Origin: Lachnoclostridium phytofermentans
GTDB taxonomy: Bacteria > Bacillota > Clostridia > Lachnospirales > Lachnospiraceae
NCBI RefSeq assembly: GCF_000733755.1
Contig: NZ_JPOF01000001.1
Span: 186,001-250,000, forward strand
Direction of reading: 5' to 3'
Length of the DNA: 64,000 nucleotides
Under the pieces are notes generated by a model, which worked only from the letters and a program-made list of their open reading frames with translations, did not search any database and was not told where the DNA came from. Every line of letters begins with the position of its first letter. The first letter of the stretch is position 1. Below are positions 1 to 8,037 of the stretch, one piece after another. A program made the position numbers and the translations under genes.

Positions 1-1
1 A

Positions 2-379
2 GAGGATAAATCAAAGAAGGATATAGAGATAGAGGGAATGCAAAAAATGTGGAACAACCGCACAGAGGGTTGGGTACACTGTGACACCGCGATTGATGAA
101 GTTGGCTGTATTCATTCTATCCAAGGATATGACTTGAATTATGCGTTTGTGATTTTAGGAAATGATATTTATTATGATAAAAGTACTGAACAAGTTGCGA
201 TTAATTCTAAACATTACTTTGACAAAAATGGAAAGCATACCGCTTCTTATGATGATTTATTAAGGTACATAAAGGATATTTATTATGTTTTGATGACCCG
301 CGGAATAAAAGGTACATACTTATATGTATGTAATTATGATTTAAAAGAATATTTGGAGAAGTTCATCGAAGTAATATAG
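2..379 (+). CDS. DUF2075 family protein, C-terminal part (5' end cut by window)
   Basis: The frame is open to the first base of the window, so only the last ~125 residues are present. The segment IDEVGCIHSIQGYDLNY followed by VLMTRGIKGTYLYVCNYDLKEYL matches, from memory, the C-terminal helicase-like end of DUF2075 P-loop proteins; the GCIH..QGYDLNY part resembles a superfamily 1 helicase motif. The ATG at 38 is internal and not a credible start, because the preceding codons also read as coding. The Walker A region would lie outside the window. The MazG-like gene begins 25 bp downstream and is probably co-transcribed. DUF2075 proteins are thought to be ATP-dependent nucleic-acid enzymes; the exact role is unknown. 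Confidence 0.75.
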   Translation, partial: EDKSKKDIEIEGMQKMWNNRTEGWVHCDTAIDEVGCIHSIQGYDLNYAFVILGNDIYYDKSTEQVAINSKHYFDKNGKHTASYDDLLRYIKDIYYVLMTRGIKGTYLYVCNYDLKEYLEKFIEVI

Positions 380-404
380 TTTTCTTATAATAAGGAGTAT
401 GAAA

Positions 405-773
405 ATGGAGAGTAATGTATCGATTAAAGTTTTAAAAGATAAGGTTCAAAGTTTTTGCGAAGAGAGGGATTGGGATCAGTTCCACAATCCCAAAGATCTT
501 GCAATAGGAATATCAACAGAGGCAAATGAATTGCTAGATTTATTCCGATTTAAAAGTGAAGAAGATATGATGAACATGTTGAATGACTCTGTAAAAAGAT
601 GTAGTATAGAGGAAGAGTTAGCTGATACATTCTTTTTTATTCTTCGGTTTGCCCAGCGTAATAATATGGATTTGGCAGAAATACTATATGAAAAAATGAA
701 AAAGAATGCTTTAAAATATCCGGTAGAAAAAGCAAAGGGTAGTAATTTGAAATATACAGAATATGAAAGATAA
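405..773 (+). CDS. MazG-like nucleotide pyrophosphohydrolase
   Basis: A 122-residue all-alpha protein of the MazG/dCTPase (RS21-C6-like) type, which hydrolyses (d)NTPs to the monophosphate and pyrophosphate in the cytoplasm. The metal-binding pattern is visible as EANE (about residues 39-42) and EELAD (about 71-74), with paired acidic residues spaced as the family requires. A longer start at 399 exists, but AAGGAG at 392-397 lies only 1 nt before it and 7 nt before the ATG at 405, so 405 is preferred. It follows the DUF2075 gene closely. Its substrate cannot be deduced; house-cleaning of non-canonical nucleotides is the usual family role. Confidence 0.8.
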   Translation: MESNVSIKVLKDKVQSFCEERDWDQFHNPKDLAIGISTEANELLDLFRFKSEEDMMNMLNDSVKRCSIEEELADTFFFILRFAQRNNMDLAEILYEKMKKNALKYPVEKAKGSNLKYTEYER

Positions 774-1002
774 ACTAAAAATGGACAGGCTCTATAGAAT
801 TAACTATATTTTGTTTATTGATTCGATCTTTAACTGAAAAATGAATGCATAAGGTGTTACAAGAAAAGAATTATTAAGATTGATCTAAAGATATAATCCA
901 TGTAATTTTCTTAAACTCAAAAAGTTCACAAATTAATCACATCTCCAGGGAACACTATTCCTAAATCAGTGCACTTATTGCTTTGGGAAGGAGAAGTGCA
1001 AA

Positions 1003-1422
1003 ATGAACAAAGCTAAATTAAGTAGTTTTGCTATTGCCGGAGTGATTGGACTTGCAAGTTTTAACCCAATTACAACCTTAGCAGCCGAAACAAAAACGGA
1101 ATCAACAACACAAACAGAAATTAATACTGACGGTAGTGAAACTAAAGATAAAAAAGCCGAATTTGATAAGAAAATGAAAGCGGCAAGAGAAAGATGGAAT
1201 TCTTTAAGTCAAACGCAAAAAGACGAAGTGTATACCTTACTGGAAAATGAAATAAATGAACACAACAAACTTCTCGATAGATTAGTAGAGCTAAAATTGC
1301 TTGATCGATCGGATGTTGATAATTACAAAGCAAATCATGCAACAAAATATCAAAAGATAAAGGAAAGTGGTGAATACCCTTTGTTTAAAGGTAAAGGTAT
1401 GGACAAGAATCACAAACGTTAG
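1003..1422 (+). CDS. Small secreted protein of unknown function
   Basis: A 139-residue protein with a clear Sec signal peptide: MNKAK, then a hydrophobic stretch to about residue 27, ending in TTLAAE, where signal peptidase I would cut. The mature part is highly charged and helical: a KKMKAARERWNSL segment, then LENEINEHNKLLDRLVELKLLDRSDVDNYK. The layout (helix, short loop, second helix ending near an acidic DRSDVD turn) faintly recalls DUF2680-type secreted proteins, but this is a weak resemblance. The start is supported by GGAAGGAG ending 10 nt upstream. The gene stands alone, with AT-rich spacers on both sides. Function unknown. Confidence 0.7.
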   Translation: MNKAKLSSFAIAGVIGLASFNPITTLAAETKTESTTQTEINTDGSETKDKKAEFDKKMKAARERWNSLSQTQKDEVYTLLENEINEHNKLLDRLVELKLLDRSDVDNYKANHATKYQKIKESGEYPLFKGKGMDKNHKR

Positions 1423-1638
1423 AATTTAGTATCTGTAAATGTAGATGAGTCAACAATAAGTGTACTGATTTTATAGTTTGTAAAACAGAAAAAAATGTGA
1501 ACTGATATAGTACTTTCCACGGATTAAGTTTCTTGAATGTAAAATAAATTTAATACAACGCATACGATATAAAACTTCCTTTAAAAAAGATAATAAAATT
1601 CTATGAAAAAAGAGATGTCTTAGAAAGAAAACAAAGCG

Positions 1639-1722
1639 ATAGGTGAGAAAGTAAAGCCTATAAGTGAGAAAGTAAAGCCTATAAGTGAGAAAGTAAAGCC
1701 TATAAGTAGGAAAGTAAAGCTT
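1639..1722 (+). repeat. 21-bp tandem repeat, four copies
   Basis: Four head-to-tail copies of a 21-bp unit (AAGTGAGAAAGTAAAGCCTAT-like) at 1639-1659, 1660-1680, 1681-1701 and 1702-1722; the first and last differ by a few bases. The unit length is a multiple of three, and one frame reads a heptapeptide (ISEKVKP) without a stop across all copies. That frame has an ATG at 1603 but a TAG at 1621, so no intact gene is apparent. A terminator-like hairpin follows at 1765, so the repeat may be transcribed. The rest of 1423-2177 shows no gene I can support. Confidence 0.85.
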
Positions 1723-1764
1723 ATAAAGTAATCAATTGCACAAAAGATGACATTTTATATATAC

Positions 1765-1800
1765 GAGCAGGAATCAATCTTAAAGATTCCTGCTTTTCTT
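1765..1800 (+). terminator. Rho-independent terminator
   Basis: A 9-10 bp stem (GCAGGAATC / GATTCCTGC) with a 9-nt loop, followed by TTTTCTTT on the plus strand. It lies about 340 bp past the small secreted protein and just after the 21-bp repeats. Confidence 0.7.
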
Positions 1801-2058
1801 TGGTTAATAGATAAAGTGTATGGTTGTTAGATAAATTTAAATTATTCATGAATTATCTAAGAATAGAAAACTGCTTAAGAATATATGGTTTTAAATTTAT
1901 TTAATGTATAATTGATTACGTTTAGTTCTCAATAGGAATAATAGATAATAATAATTCAAGATAAAAATTGATAATATTCCGATAAACTGTTATAGTAAGA
2001 AGAATAGAAGTGAAGAAGAAATAAAGAAAAAAAGAAATCAAGAAAAGTTGATAAGTAG

Positions 2059-2106
2059 ATATGAATAAAAGAAGATATGAATAAAAGAAGATACAAATAA
2101 AAGAAT
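2059..2106 (+). repeat. 16-bp tandem repeat, three copies
   Basis: Copies at 2059-2074 and 2075-2090 are identical (ATATGAATAAAAGAAG); 2091-2106 is a variant. The array sits about 70 bp before the Fic gene in a purine-rich leader. No coding frame is apparent. Confidence 0.75.
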
Positions 2107-2177
2107 GTAAGAATGCATGTATAAAGCAAATTGCAAGTATAAAAGAATGTTACAATATAAGAAAGAAGGTGAGATAA

Positions 2178-3098
2178 ATGGAATACATGTCAGTAAAAGA
2201 AGCATCCCTAAAATGGCATATCAGTGACCGAAGAATTCGAGTATTGTGTTCGGAAGGAAAAATTTCTGGAATTCGAAAAGACGGAAAAAATTATAGAATA
2301 CCTGTTGATACTCTAAAACCAGTGGACGGAAGAACTTTAAGGGGGAAAGACATTCCGACGGAATTTAGGGAAATATTTGCTCGAATAGATGCAAAGAAAG
2401 CGGAGTTACAGAAAAGAAGACCTCCTACACAAGGGGAACTAGAACGATTAAGAGAAGAGTTTTTAATCGAGTTTACTTACAACTCGAATGCGATAGAGGG
2501 GAATACCTTAACTTTACAAGAGACAGCGTTAGTGCTGGAAGGTATCACAATTGATAGAAAGCCATTAAAAGATCATCTTGAAGTAGTAGGCCATAAAGAA
2601 GCATTTTTATATGTTGTAGAACTGGTTTCAAAACAAGTTCCAATATCAGAAAAGGTAGTAAAAGAAATTCATTCCTTAATCTTAATAGATAGACCTCATG
2701 ATCGTGGTGCGTATCGCAAGATACCGATTAGTATTATGGGCTCTGTACATATGCCGCCGCAGCCATTTTTAGTACCAGTACAGATGGAAGAGTTAATGAG
2801 GGTAGATGGTATGAGAGTCAATAAGATCCATTTGATTGAACGACTGGCAAGGTTTCATATGGAATTTGAGCGAATCCATCCATTTATCGATGGAAATGGA
2901 CGTACAGGAAGATTATTAATGAACTTAGAATTGATGCAGCAGGGTTTTCCACCAATTAATGTGAAATTTTCGGATAGAAAACGATATTATGAATGTTTTG
3001 CTGACTTTGATGAACAGAATAATACTGGTAAAATGATTTATATGCTTGCTGATTATATGGAAGAAGAACTAGATAGATATTTAGAAATTTTGGGATAG
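2178..3098 (+). CDS. Fic family AMP-transferase with N-terminal HTH and built-in inhibitory motif
   Basis: A 306-residue cytoplasmic protein. Residues 1-50 look like a MerR/excisionase-type winged helix (SVKEASLKWHISDRRIRVLC). Residues ~95-270 form the Fic_N/Fic fold. The catalytic motif HPFIDGNGRTGR is intact at 234-245, with the histidine base, acidic metal ligand and GNGR phosphate loop. The sequence SNAIEG at 103-108 matches the class II inhibitory motif [ST]xxxE[GN], in which the glutamate pairs with the GNGR arginine and blocks ATP. The enzyme is therefore expected to be autoinhibited and to transfer AMP to a hydroxyl side chain; its target is unknown. The RBS AAGGTGAG is 5 nt before the ATG. 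No antitoxin partner is adjacent, as expected for an intramolecularly inhibited Fic. Confidence 0.9.
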   Translation: MEYMSVKEASLKWHISDRRIRVLCSEGKISGIRKDGKNYRIPVDTLKPVDGRTLRGKDIPTEFREIFARIDAKKAELQKRRPPTQGELERLREEFLIEFTYNSNAIEGNTLTLQETALVLEGITIDRKPLKDHLEVVGHKEAFLYVVELVSKQVPISEKVVKEIHSLILIDRPHDRGAYRKIPISIMGSVHMPPQPFLVPVQMEELMRVDGMRVNKIHLIERLARFHMEFERIHPFIDGNGRTGRLLMNLELMQQGFPPINVKFSDRKRYYECFADFDEQNNTGKMIYMLADYMEEELDRYLEILG

Positions 3099-3140
3099 AA
3101 TAGATTTATGAATAGAAATAAATTTAGTAGTGATAGGCAA

Positions 3141-3200
3141 GTAAGAACTCTATGAGAGAAATAAGAACTCTATGAGAGAAATAAGAACTCTATGAAAGAA
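3141..3200 (+). repeat. 20-bp tandem repeat, three copies plus a decayed fourth
   Basis: Three head-to-tail 20-bp units (TAAGAACTCTATGAGAGAA-like) at 3141-3160, 3161-3180 and 3181-3200. A diverged copy (AATAAGATTCTATGAAACGA) at 3221-3240 merges into the rsmH leader. Each unit carries an ATG; the ATG at 3232 in the fourth copy creates a spurious upstream start in frame with rsmH. Confidence 0.8.
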
Positions 3201-3252
3201 TTAAGTAATAGTGATAGAAAAATAAGATTCTATGAAACGAAGAGGAGATATT

Positions 3253-4425
3253 ATGACAAATCAAAATAAAAACAAAACAGAGAAACGCCTAACAGAAACA
3301 GAGAAACTCCTAACAGAACACCCCATCATTGAGAAAGAGAAACCCTTAATAGAACACTCTATGAAAGGACACCCCACAGACACCCAAGAACTACCCCACA
3401 AGCGCCGTGTCCGTTACAAAGGAACTCACCCAAAAACCTATAAGGAAAAATATAAAGAAAGACAACCAGAAAAATATGCAGACACCATCGAAAAAGTAAT
3501 TCAAAAGGGCAGTACCCCAGCTGGTATGCACATCTCTATCTGCGTGAATGAAATCTTAGAGTTTCTGCAAATTAAACCAGGACAAAAAGGATTAGATGCA
3601 ACCCTTGGCTATGGCGGTCATACGAGGGAAATGTTAAAATGTCTAGAATCCAAAGGCCATATGTATGCACTTGATGTTGACCCGATTGAGATTGTGAAAA
3701 CAAGAGAGCGCCTTCTAAACCTTGGATTTGGTCCTGAGATTCTAACCATCAAACAGCTTAATTTCGCTAACATAGATGAGATTGTGAAAGAAGCAGGACT
3801 ATTTGATTTTGTATTGGCGGATTTAGGAGTTTCCTCAATGCAGATTGATAATCCAGACAGAGGATTTTCTTTTAAGACAGAGGGGCCACTGGATCTACGA
3901 TTAAATCCTGAGAAAGGAATTTCAGCAGCAGAACGTTTAAGTGCCATTTCACAAACAGAGTTACAGGGAATGTTAATTGAGAATTCGGATGAACCTTATG
4001 CAGAAGAAATCTCAAGAGCGATTGTAAATGAAATCAAAAGAGGAAATAAGATTGATACAACGTCGAAACTTCGTGATCTTATAAGTAAAGTTCTAGTTTT
4101 CATACCGGAAAAGGAACGAAAAGAAGCTATTAAGAAGACTTGTCAAAGAACCTTTCAAGCATTGCGTATTGATGTGAATAACGAATATGAAGTATTATAC
4201 AGTTTCTTAGAAAAGCTCCCGAATGTATTAGCAAAAGGAGGGCGGGTTGCAATCTTAACCTTCCACTCAGGAGAGGATAGGCTAGTGAAGAAATCCTTTA
4301 AGAATTTACAACGAGAAGGTATCTACAGCGAGGTTTCAGAAGAAGTGATTCGTCCATCGGCGGAAGAGTGTAATAGAAATCCACGTGCCCGTTCTACAAA
4401 GATGAGATGGGCGATTAAAGCGTAA
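3253..4425 (+). CDS. rsmH: 16S rRNA (cytosine-1402-N4)-methyltransferase RsmH, extended N-terminus
   Basis: RsmH (MraW) N4-methylates C1402 of 16S rRNA in the ribosomal P site using SAM. The SAM-binding motif GLDATLGYGGHTREML, the DFVLADLGVSSMQID block, PDRGFSF, PLDLRLNP, the AILTFHSGEDRLVK motif and the C-terminal RNPRARSTKMRWAIKA are all present, so the enzyme looks active. The protein is ~390 residues, about 75 longer than usual, because of a Lys/Glu/Thr-rich, probably disordered N-terminal extension. The ATG at 3253 has AGAGGAG 5 nt upstream; the longer frame from 3232 starts inside a tandem repeat. The gene stands alone rather than in the mraZ-rsmH-ftsL division cluster, so it may be a second copy. 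I recall two RsmH proteins in L. phytofermentans but could not check. Confidence 0.93.
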   Translation: MTNQNKNKTEKRLTETEKLLTEHPIIEKEKPLIEHSMKGHPTDTQELPHKRRVRYKGTHPKTYKEKYKERQPEKYADTIEKVIQKGSTPAGMHISICVNEILEFLQIKPGQKGLDATLGYGGHTREMLKCLESKGHMYALDVDPIEIVKTRERLLNLGFGPEILTIKQLNFANIDEIVKEAGLFDFVLADLGVSSMQIDNPDRGFSFKTEGPLDLRLNPEKGISAAERLSAISQTELQGMLIENSDEPYAEEISRAIVNEIKRGNKIDTTSKLRDLISKVLVFIPEKERKEAIKKTCQRTFQALRIDVNNEYEVLYSFLEKLPNVLAKGGRVAILTFHSGEDRLVKKSFKNLQREGIYSEVSEEVIRPSAEECNRNPRARSTKMRWAIKA

Positions 4426-4429
4426 TTCT

Positions 4430-4463
4430 ACCATTGGTTTACTTTGCATTTTCAACCAATGGT
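4430..4463 (+). terminator. Hairpin after rsmH, possible terminator
   Basis: A perfect 10-bp inverted repeat (ACCATTGGTT / AACCAATGGT) with a 14-nt loop, starting 5 bp past the rsmH stop. There is no clear T-tract, so termination strength is uncertain. Confidence 0.45.
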
Positions 4464-4533
4464 CGGTTGAAATGTTTGTTTATATGACGTTATACTGATA
4501 GTGTAAATAAGCGAATGGAAAGGAAACGTTAAG

Positions 4534-5358
4534 ATGGATAATGAAAAAATGGCATTATTAATTCTCAAACAGCGTAAAAAGAGTAAGCTAACACAAAAAG
4601 AGCTGGCAGCGAAACTAGGTGTTACCGATAAAGCTGTTTCCAAATGGGAGCGAGGATTAAGTTGCCCAGATATCTCGTTATTATCTACACTATCAGACCT
4701 ATTGGGAGTGACTACGAGTGAATTATTAAATGGAGAAAAATCACCTATGTCTTCGGCGACTGATGCAGATTTGATTGTTGAGTCTACTATCCAGTATGCA
4801 GATAAAGTAACAAAGCGTAAATCACGGGATATCCGAAAAGCATTTGCAGTAACGATAACTTCTCTTTTCGTTCTTGGGACTATGGTTTGTCTTATCTGCG
4901 ATTTTGCTATCACAGGTAAAATAACTTGGTCATGGTATCCCATCAGTTCCATGATTTATGTGTGGTTACTTGCTATTCCTGCGGTTATTTGGAGAAAGAG
5001 GGGAGTTTTTATCTCCTTAATTAGTACAAGCCTTTTCACTATCCCCTATCTTTATGTGTTGGAGCAGATAATCGGGATAGATAGTCTCATTATGCTTATT
5101 GGTATTCCTGTTTCCATCGCCTCTTTCCTATATCTGTGGATTGTATATGGATTATTAGTGAAAACCAAGTGGTCCAGATATCGATCTGCTTCGCTTGCAT
5201 TGATACTTGGAATTCCATTGTCCTTTGGAATCAATTTTATATTATTAAAGCAGATCGGGGAGCCTCTAATTGATGTCTGGGATATTCTTGTTTATTTCCT
5301 ATTGATTCTTTTTGCAGCTATTATCTATAGTGCTGGGCATGTTAAAAAACAACGTTAG
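4534..5358 (+). CDS. XRE-family regulator with C-terminal membrane domain
   Basis: 274 residues. Residues ~8-65 are a Cro/CI-type helix-turn-helix (LTQKELAAKLGVTDKAVSKWERG), with SCPDISLLSTLSDLLGVTTSELLNGE completing the domain. From ~105 onward there are about six hydrophobic helices, so the protein is expected to be membrane-tethered with its DNA-binding domain in the cytoplasm. Similar HTH-plus-membrane proteins are common in Clostridia and often control nearby transport or stress genes; no obvious target lies next to it. AAAGGAA lies about 8 nt before the ATG. The last codons form the left arm of a long terminator hairpin shared with the convergent gene at 5403. Confidence 0.85.
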   Translation: MDNEKMALLILKQRKKSKLTQKELAAKLGVTDKAVSKWERGLSCPDISLLSTLSDLLGVTTSELLNGEKSPMSSATDADLIVESTIQYADKVTKRKSRDIRKAFAVTITSLFVLGTMVCLICDFAITGKITWSWYPISSMIYVWLLAIPAVIWRKRGVFISLISTSLFTIPYLYVLEQIIGIDSLIMLIGIPVSIASFLYLWIVYGLLVKTKWSRYRSASLALILGIPLSFGINFILLKQIGEPLIDVWDILVYFLLILFAAIIYSAGHVKKQR

Positions 5359-5392
5359 AAAATCTAACGGTTTTTAACATGCCCAGCACTAT
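5327..5392. terminator. Long bidirectional terminator overlapping the end of the XRE gene
   Basis: The arms ATAGTGCTGGGCATGTTAAAA and their exact complement ending at 5392 give a stem of over 20 bp. A second short stem GTTAG/CTAAC continues inward after a small internal loop. The left arm lies inside the coding sequence (last ~10 codons). Runs of T on one strand and A on the other would serve both the XRE gene and the convergent gene at 5403-5741. Confidence 0.85.
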
Positions 5393-5402
5393 TTTCAAAA
5401 CA

Positions 5403-5741
5403 CTACTTAAAATACTCCGTCAGTGCCCTTCCAATAAACACAGAGGCCCCTACTCCATATAAGTTATCATTTATCTGTATCATCTGTTCATTGTGAAGAT
5501 ACCCTTCTATGACCATATCCCAATAATTACTGCCCATATCGATTCCTTTGGTAACCTCGCTACTTAACGAAATCATTTCTTTTACTAATTCTTGAACTTC
5601 CCGAGATGTTACATCCCGGGTTAAGTTTTCTGTAAGCTTTTGCATTAACTCTTTTGACTTAGTAATATATTCGTTGCTATTTTCCTTTATATTTTGAAGT
5701 TTTTCCATTGTCTCAGGAAAGTTGTTAAGATTGGCTTTCAT
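5403..5741 (-). CDS. TipAS-like ligand-binding domain protein, probably a truncated MerR-family regulator
   Basis: 112 residues resembling the C-terminal half of the TipAS antibiotic-recognition domain of MerR regulators: [52 protein letters not shown], then [17 protein letters not shown]. There is no N-terminal MerR helix-turn-helix. The reading frame stays open for only eight more codons upstream, giving LYFYNTDA, before a TAA, and the ATG at 5741 has no recognisable RBS. I infer a 5'-truncated remnant, or a stand-alone ligand-binding domain expressed weakly. It is convergent with the XRE gene and shares its terminator. Confidence 0.6.
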
Positions 5742-6234
5742 AGCATCTGTATTATAAAAATATAATTACACCTGCCTATGTAAGGTTCAATAGGTTACTT
5801 CCTTAATATTTTCGCATAGGATAGGAGAGAAACAGCCAGTTCATTTATTTATCCTATATTGACAGCAGTTGGTGATTTCATTATTCTATTATATAAGAAA
5901 AGATGTGATAGTAATCACTATATTTAAATCACTATATTTATAAGTATAGAAAGAAAAGAAATCATTTCTTATGTTAAGAAAATGGTAGTATGCGTATTTT
6001 TATTTAGCTTACCTGAAAGTATGATGAATATATAATAAAATAAGGGAGATTCACGGAATAAGAAAAATCAAGGGTACTGAGTTATGTACAGCTACTATCT
6101 CCTGATAGATACATGCAAAGAAAAAATTTGGATTTATTCATTAGCACTAACCAAATTAGATGATACATAGAAATGTAAAAAGCAAGGAGCCAAAAGCAAG
6201 AAATCAAAAGCAAGAAGTCAAAGGAATGGTCAGC
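5742..6234. other. Intergenic region without a recognised gene
   Basis: About 490 bp, AT-rich. It contains a short direct repeat (TCACTATATTTA twice near 5927-5951) and a purine-rich AAAGCAAGAAGTCAAAGC-like stretch just before the DUF1275 start. An upstream ATG at 6160 is in frame with the DUF1275 gene but has no RBS. I see no other coding, RNA or terminator signal here. Confidence 0.5.
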
Positions 6235-6912
6235 ATGAAAAAGCAGAAGCAGATTTCAGAATCGTTACAACTAGGGATAATATTAGCACTTTCGGGTGGA
6301 TTTATGGATGCATACTCTTATGTATGTAGAGGAAAGGTCTTTGCGAACGCGCAGACCGGTAATATATTATTATGTGGAGTCAATCTTTCCGAAGGAAATT
6401 GGCAACTTGCACTTAAGTATCTTTGTCCGATCTTAGCATTTGTTTTAGGACTGGCACTTACCAATATGGTACAGTTGCATCGAAAAGATAAGAAGGTGAT
6501 TCATTGGAGGCAGATTACAATTCTCTTTGAAGCTGCCGTGTTGCTTCTTGTCGGCTTTCTGCCGCAGAGTTTAAACCTATTAGCGAATAGCATTACTTCG
6601 TTTGCTTGTGGAATCCAGGTAGAAAGCTTTCGAAAAATCAACGGCAATGTGGCCGCTACTACAATGTGTATTGGAAATCTGCGTTCTGCAACGAATGCTA
6701 TCTGTGAATTTCTGTATACAAAAGAGAAGAAAGCGGCATTACGAGGAATATTGTATTTTACAATCATATGCTTCTTTGTAATAGGTGCTATTCTTGGAAA
6801 TGTAAGTGTTAGGTTATTACAAGAAAAAGCCATTATTATCAGCACTTTATTCCTGCTCATTGGTTTTATCATGATGTTTTTTTATAAGGAAGAGAATATA
6901 GCAATGGATTGA
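6235..6912 (+). CDS. DUF1275 (YoaK-type) integral membrane protein
   Basis: About 225 residues with six hydrophobic segments. Diagnostic stretches of DUF1275 are LALSGGFMDAYSYVCRGKVFANAQTGN near the N-terminus and ACGIQVESFRKINGNVAATTMCIGNLRSA in the second half. The family is widespread and of unknown function; transport has been suggested but not shown. The start at 6235 (MKKQKQ) has AAGGAA 8 nt upstream and gives the usual family length; longer starts at 6160 or 6226 add a repetitive Lys-rich leader and lack an RBS. Confidence 0.88.
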   Translation: MKKQKQISESLQLGIILALSGGFMDAYSYVCRGKVFANAQTGNILLCGVNLSEGNWQLALKYLCPILAFVLGLALTNMVQLHRKDKKVIHWRQITILFEAAVLLLVGFLPQSLNLLANSITSFACGIQVESFRKINGNVAATTMCIGNLRSATNAICEFLYTKEKKAALRGILYFTIICFFVIGAILGNVSVRLLQEKAIIISTLFLLIGFIMMFFYKEENIAMD

Positions 6913-6969
6913 GATTATAGAGTGTGAACTTTTTAAAGTGGTCGTACTCATTTTCTCATAAACTAATAT

Positions 6970-6994
6970 GCGTGTAATTGCGCGGGATTGGAGG
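6970..6994 (+). promoter_or_regulatory. Leader hairpin plus Shine-Dalgarno cassette
   Basis: A small stem-loop (GCGTG-TAAT-TGCGC) is followed by GGGATTGGAGG, 5 nt before the ATG at 7000. The same layout recurs before several other genes in the window (see findings). Confidence 0.45.
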
Positions 6995-6999
6995 TTGTT

Positions 7000-7662
7000 A
7001 TGAAGGTCGAAATGCATATGCATACAAGTGAGGTCAGTCCTTGTGCGATGGTAAGGGCAGCAGCTGGTGTAAGAGAGTATAAAAAAGCATTCTACGATGG
7101 GATTGTAATAACAGACCATTTTAATGATTATGTCTTGAGTGGCTTTATAGGAAGCGACCGGGAGAAAGTAGCAAAATATTTAACCGGTTACAAAATTGCA
7201 AAAGATCAGGGGGAAGAGATAGGGATTACTGTATTTTTTGGAATTGAAGCATGCCTTCTGGGATCAAGGAATGAGTTTTTACTTTACGGGCTAGAACCAG
7301 AATTTCTTTATGAATATCCAAAACTCTATACCTTGTCGATGAAAGAATTACTTCAAGAGGTAAGGGGAGCAGGAGGAATTGTGGTTCAGGCTCATCCATA
7401 TCGAGGTTATTGTACGCAGGAGGATCATCAGTATCTGGATGGAGTTGAAGTTTATAACGGAAATCCACGTCATGATAGCAGAAACCACCTTGCTATGGAT
7501 TTTGCAAATCAATATCCTCATCTAATTAAGACTTCTGGCAGTGATTATCATCAACTGGGAGATTTGGCATTTGGAGGGATGATATTCCCTCAAAAGCTCT
7601 ACACTGAGAAGGAATTAAGAGATGCTTTGCTTACCAGAGAGTATGGATTAATTTGCAAATAG
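7000..7662 (+). CDS. PHP-domain metal-dependent phosphoesterase
   Basis: 220 residues spanning one PHP domain. Metal ligands are visible in order: HMHTSE at the N-terminus (HxH), GIVITDHFND, FFGIEACL, QAHPYRG and GSDYHQLGD. This is the pattern of single-domain PHP phosphoesterases related to histidinol phosphatase and to the 3'-5' nucleotide phosphatases; the substrate cannot be told. The start at 7000 has GGAGG 5 nt upstream; an in-frame TTG at 6988 overlaps that RBS and is rejected. The gene appears monocistronic. Confidence 0.88.
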   Translation: MKVEMHMHTSEVSPCAMVRAAAGVREYKKAFYDGIVITDHFNDYVLSGFIGSDREKVAKYLTGYKIAKDQGEEIGITVFFGIEACLLGSRNEFLLYGLEPEFLYEYPKLYTLSMKELLQEVRGAGGIVVQAHPYRGYCTQEDHQYLDGVEVYNGNPRHDSRNHLAMDFANQYPHLIKTSGSDYHQLGDLAFGGMIFPQKLYTEKELRDALLTREYGLICK

Positions 7663-7723
7663 GGAACGACATCTATAATTACTATTAGTAATTGAGATTT
7701 CCACTATATAATACATAAATGGG

Positions 7724-7822
7724 ATGCTAGATCATCTCACAGTTATTCTATTTATCATTACCTTAGTTTTTATGAGTTTATTATTGATTGGATGGAATAA
7801 GCTGAATAAGCAGAGGGGCTAA
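7724..7822 (+). CDS. Possible 32-residue single-pass membrane peptide
   Basis: An ATG-to-TAA frame: MLDHLTVILFIITLVFMSLL, then LIGWNKLNKQRG. It has one strongly hydrophobic helix (~residues 5-23) and a basic C-terminal tail, the usual layout of bacterial small membrane proteins. No convincing Shine-Dalgarno precedes it, so translation is uncertain. It is the only coding signal in the 375-bp spacer between the PHP gene and the DUF6179 gene. Chance is a real alternative, because T-rich DNA readily encodes hydrophobic stretches. Confidence 0.3.
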   Translation: MLDHLTVILFIITLVFMSLLLIGWNKLNKQRG

Positions 7823-7879
7823 AACCGCTATCAAAATCAGTACTTAAAAGCCAATATCTTAATAATGTAAACCCAAAAC

Positions 7880-7930
7880 AGCTCGCTGATAAGGATGTGA
7901 TGAAAAACGTCACTTCTTTATCAGTGAGCT
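7880..7930. terminator. Long hairpin in spacer, possible terminator or structured RNA
   Basis: Arms AGCTCGCTGATAA and TTATCAGTGAGCT (one G-T position) enclose a second stem GTGA/TCAC around a short loop, about 51 bp in all. No long T-tract follows on either strand, although TACTTTAG is on the plus side. It may terminate the upstream plus-strand unit. Confidence 0.45.
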
Positions 7931-8037
7931 ACTTTAGTAGAAATGATGAAAGCTACTAATTCCAAGGGGATTAACTATATTATTAAAGATACATAAGATA
8001 ACACATTCTAAATAAATAGCATGTTAGTATTTCGTAA

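Noticed and set aside
1639-1722. CRISPR array
   Set aside because: The 21-bp units are contiguous without spacers, so this is a simple tandem repeat. No cas genes are nearby.
6160-6234. Longer N-terminus of the DUF1275 protein
   Set aside because: No RBS at 6160; a Lys/Gln-rich leader absent from the family; AAGGAA fits the start at 6235.
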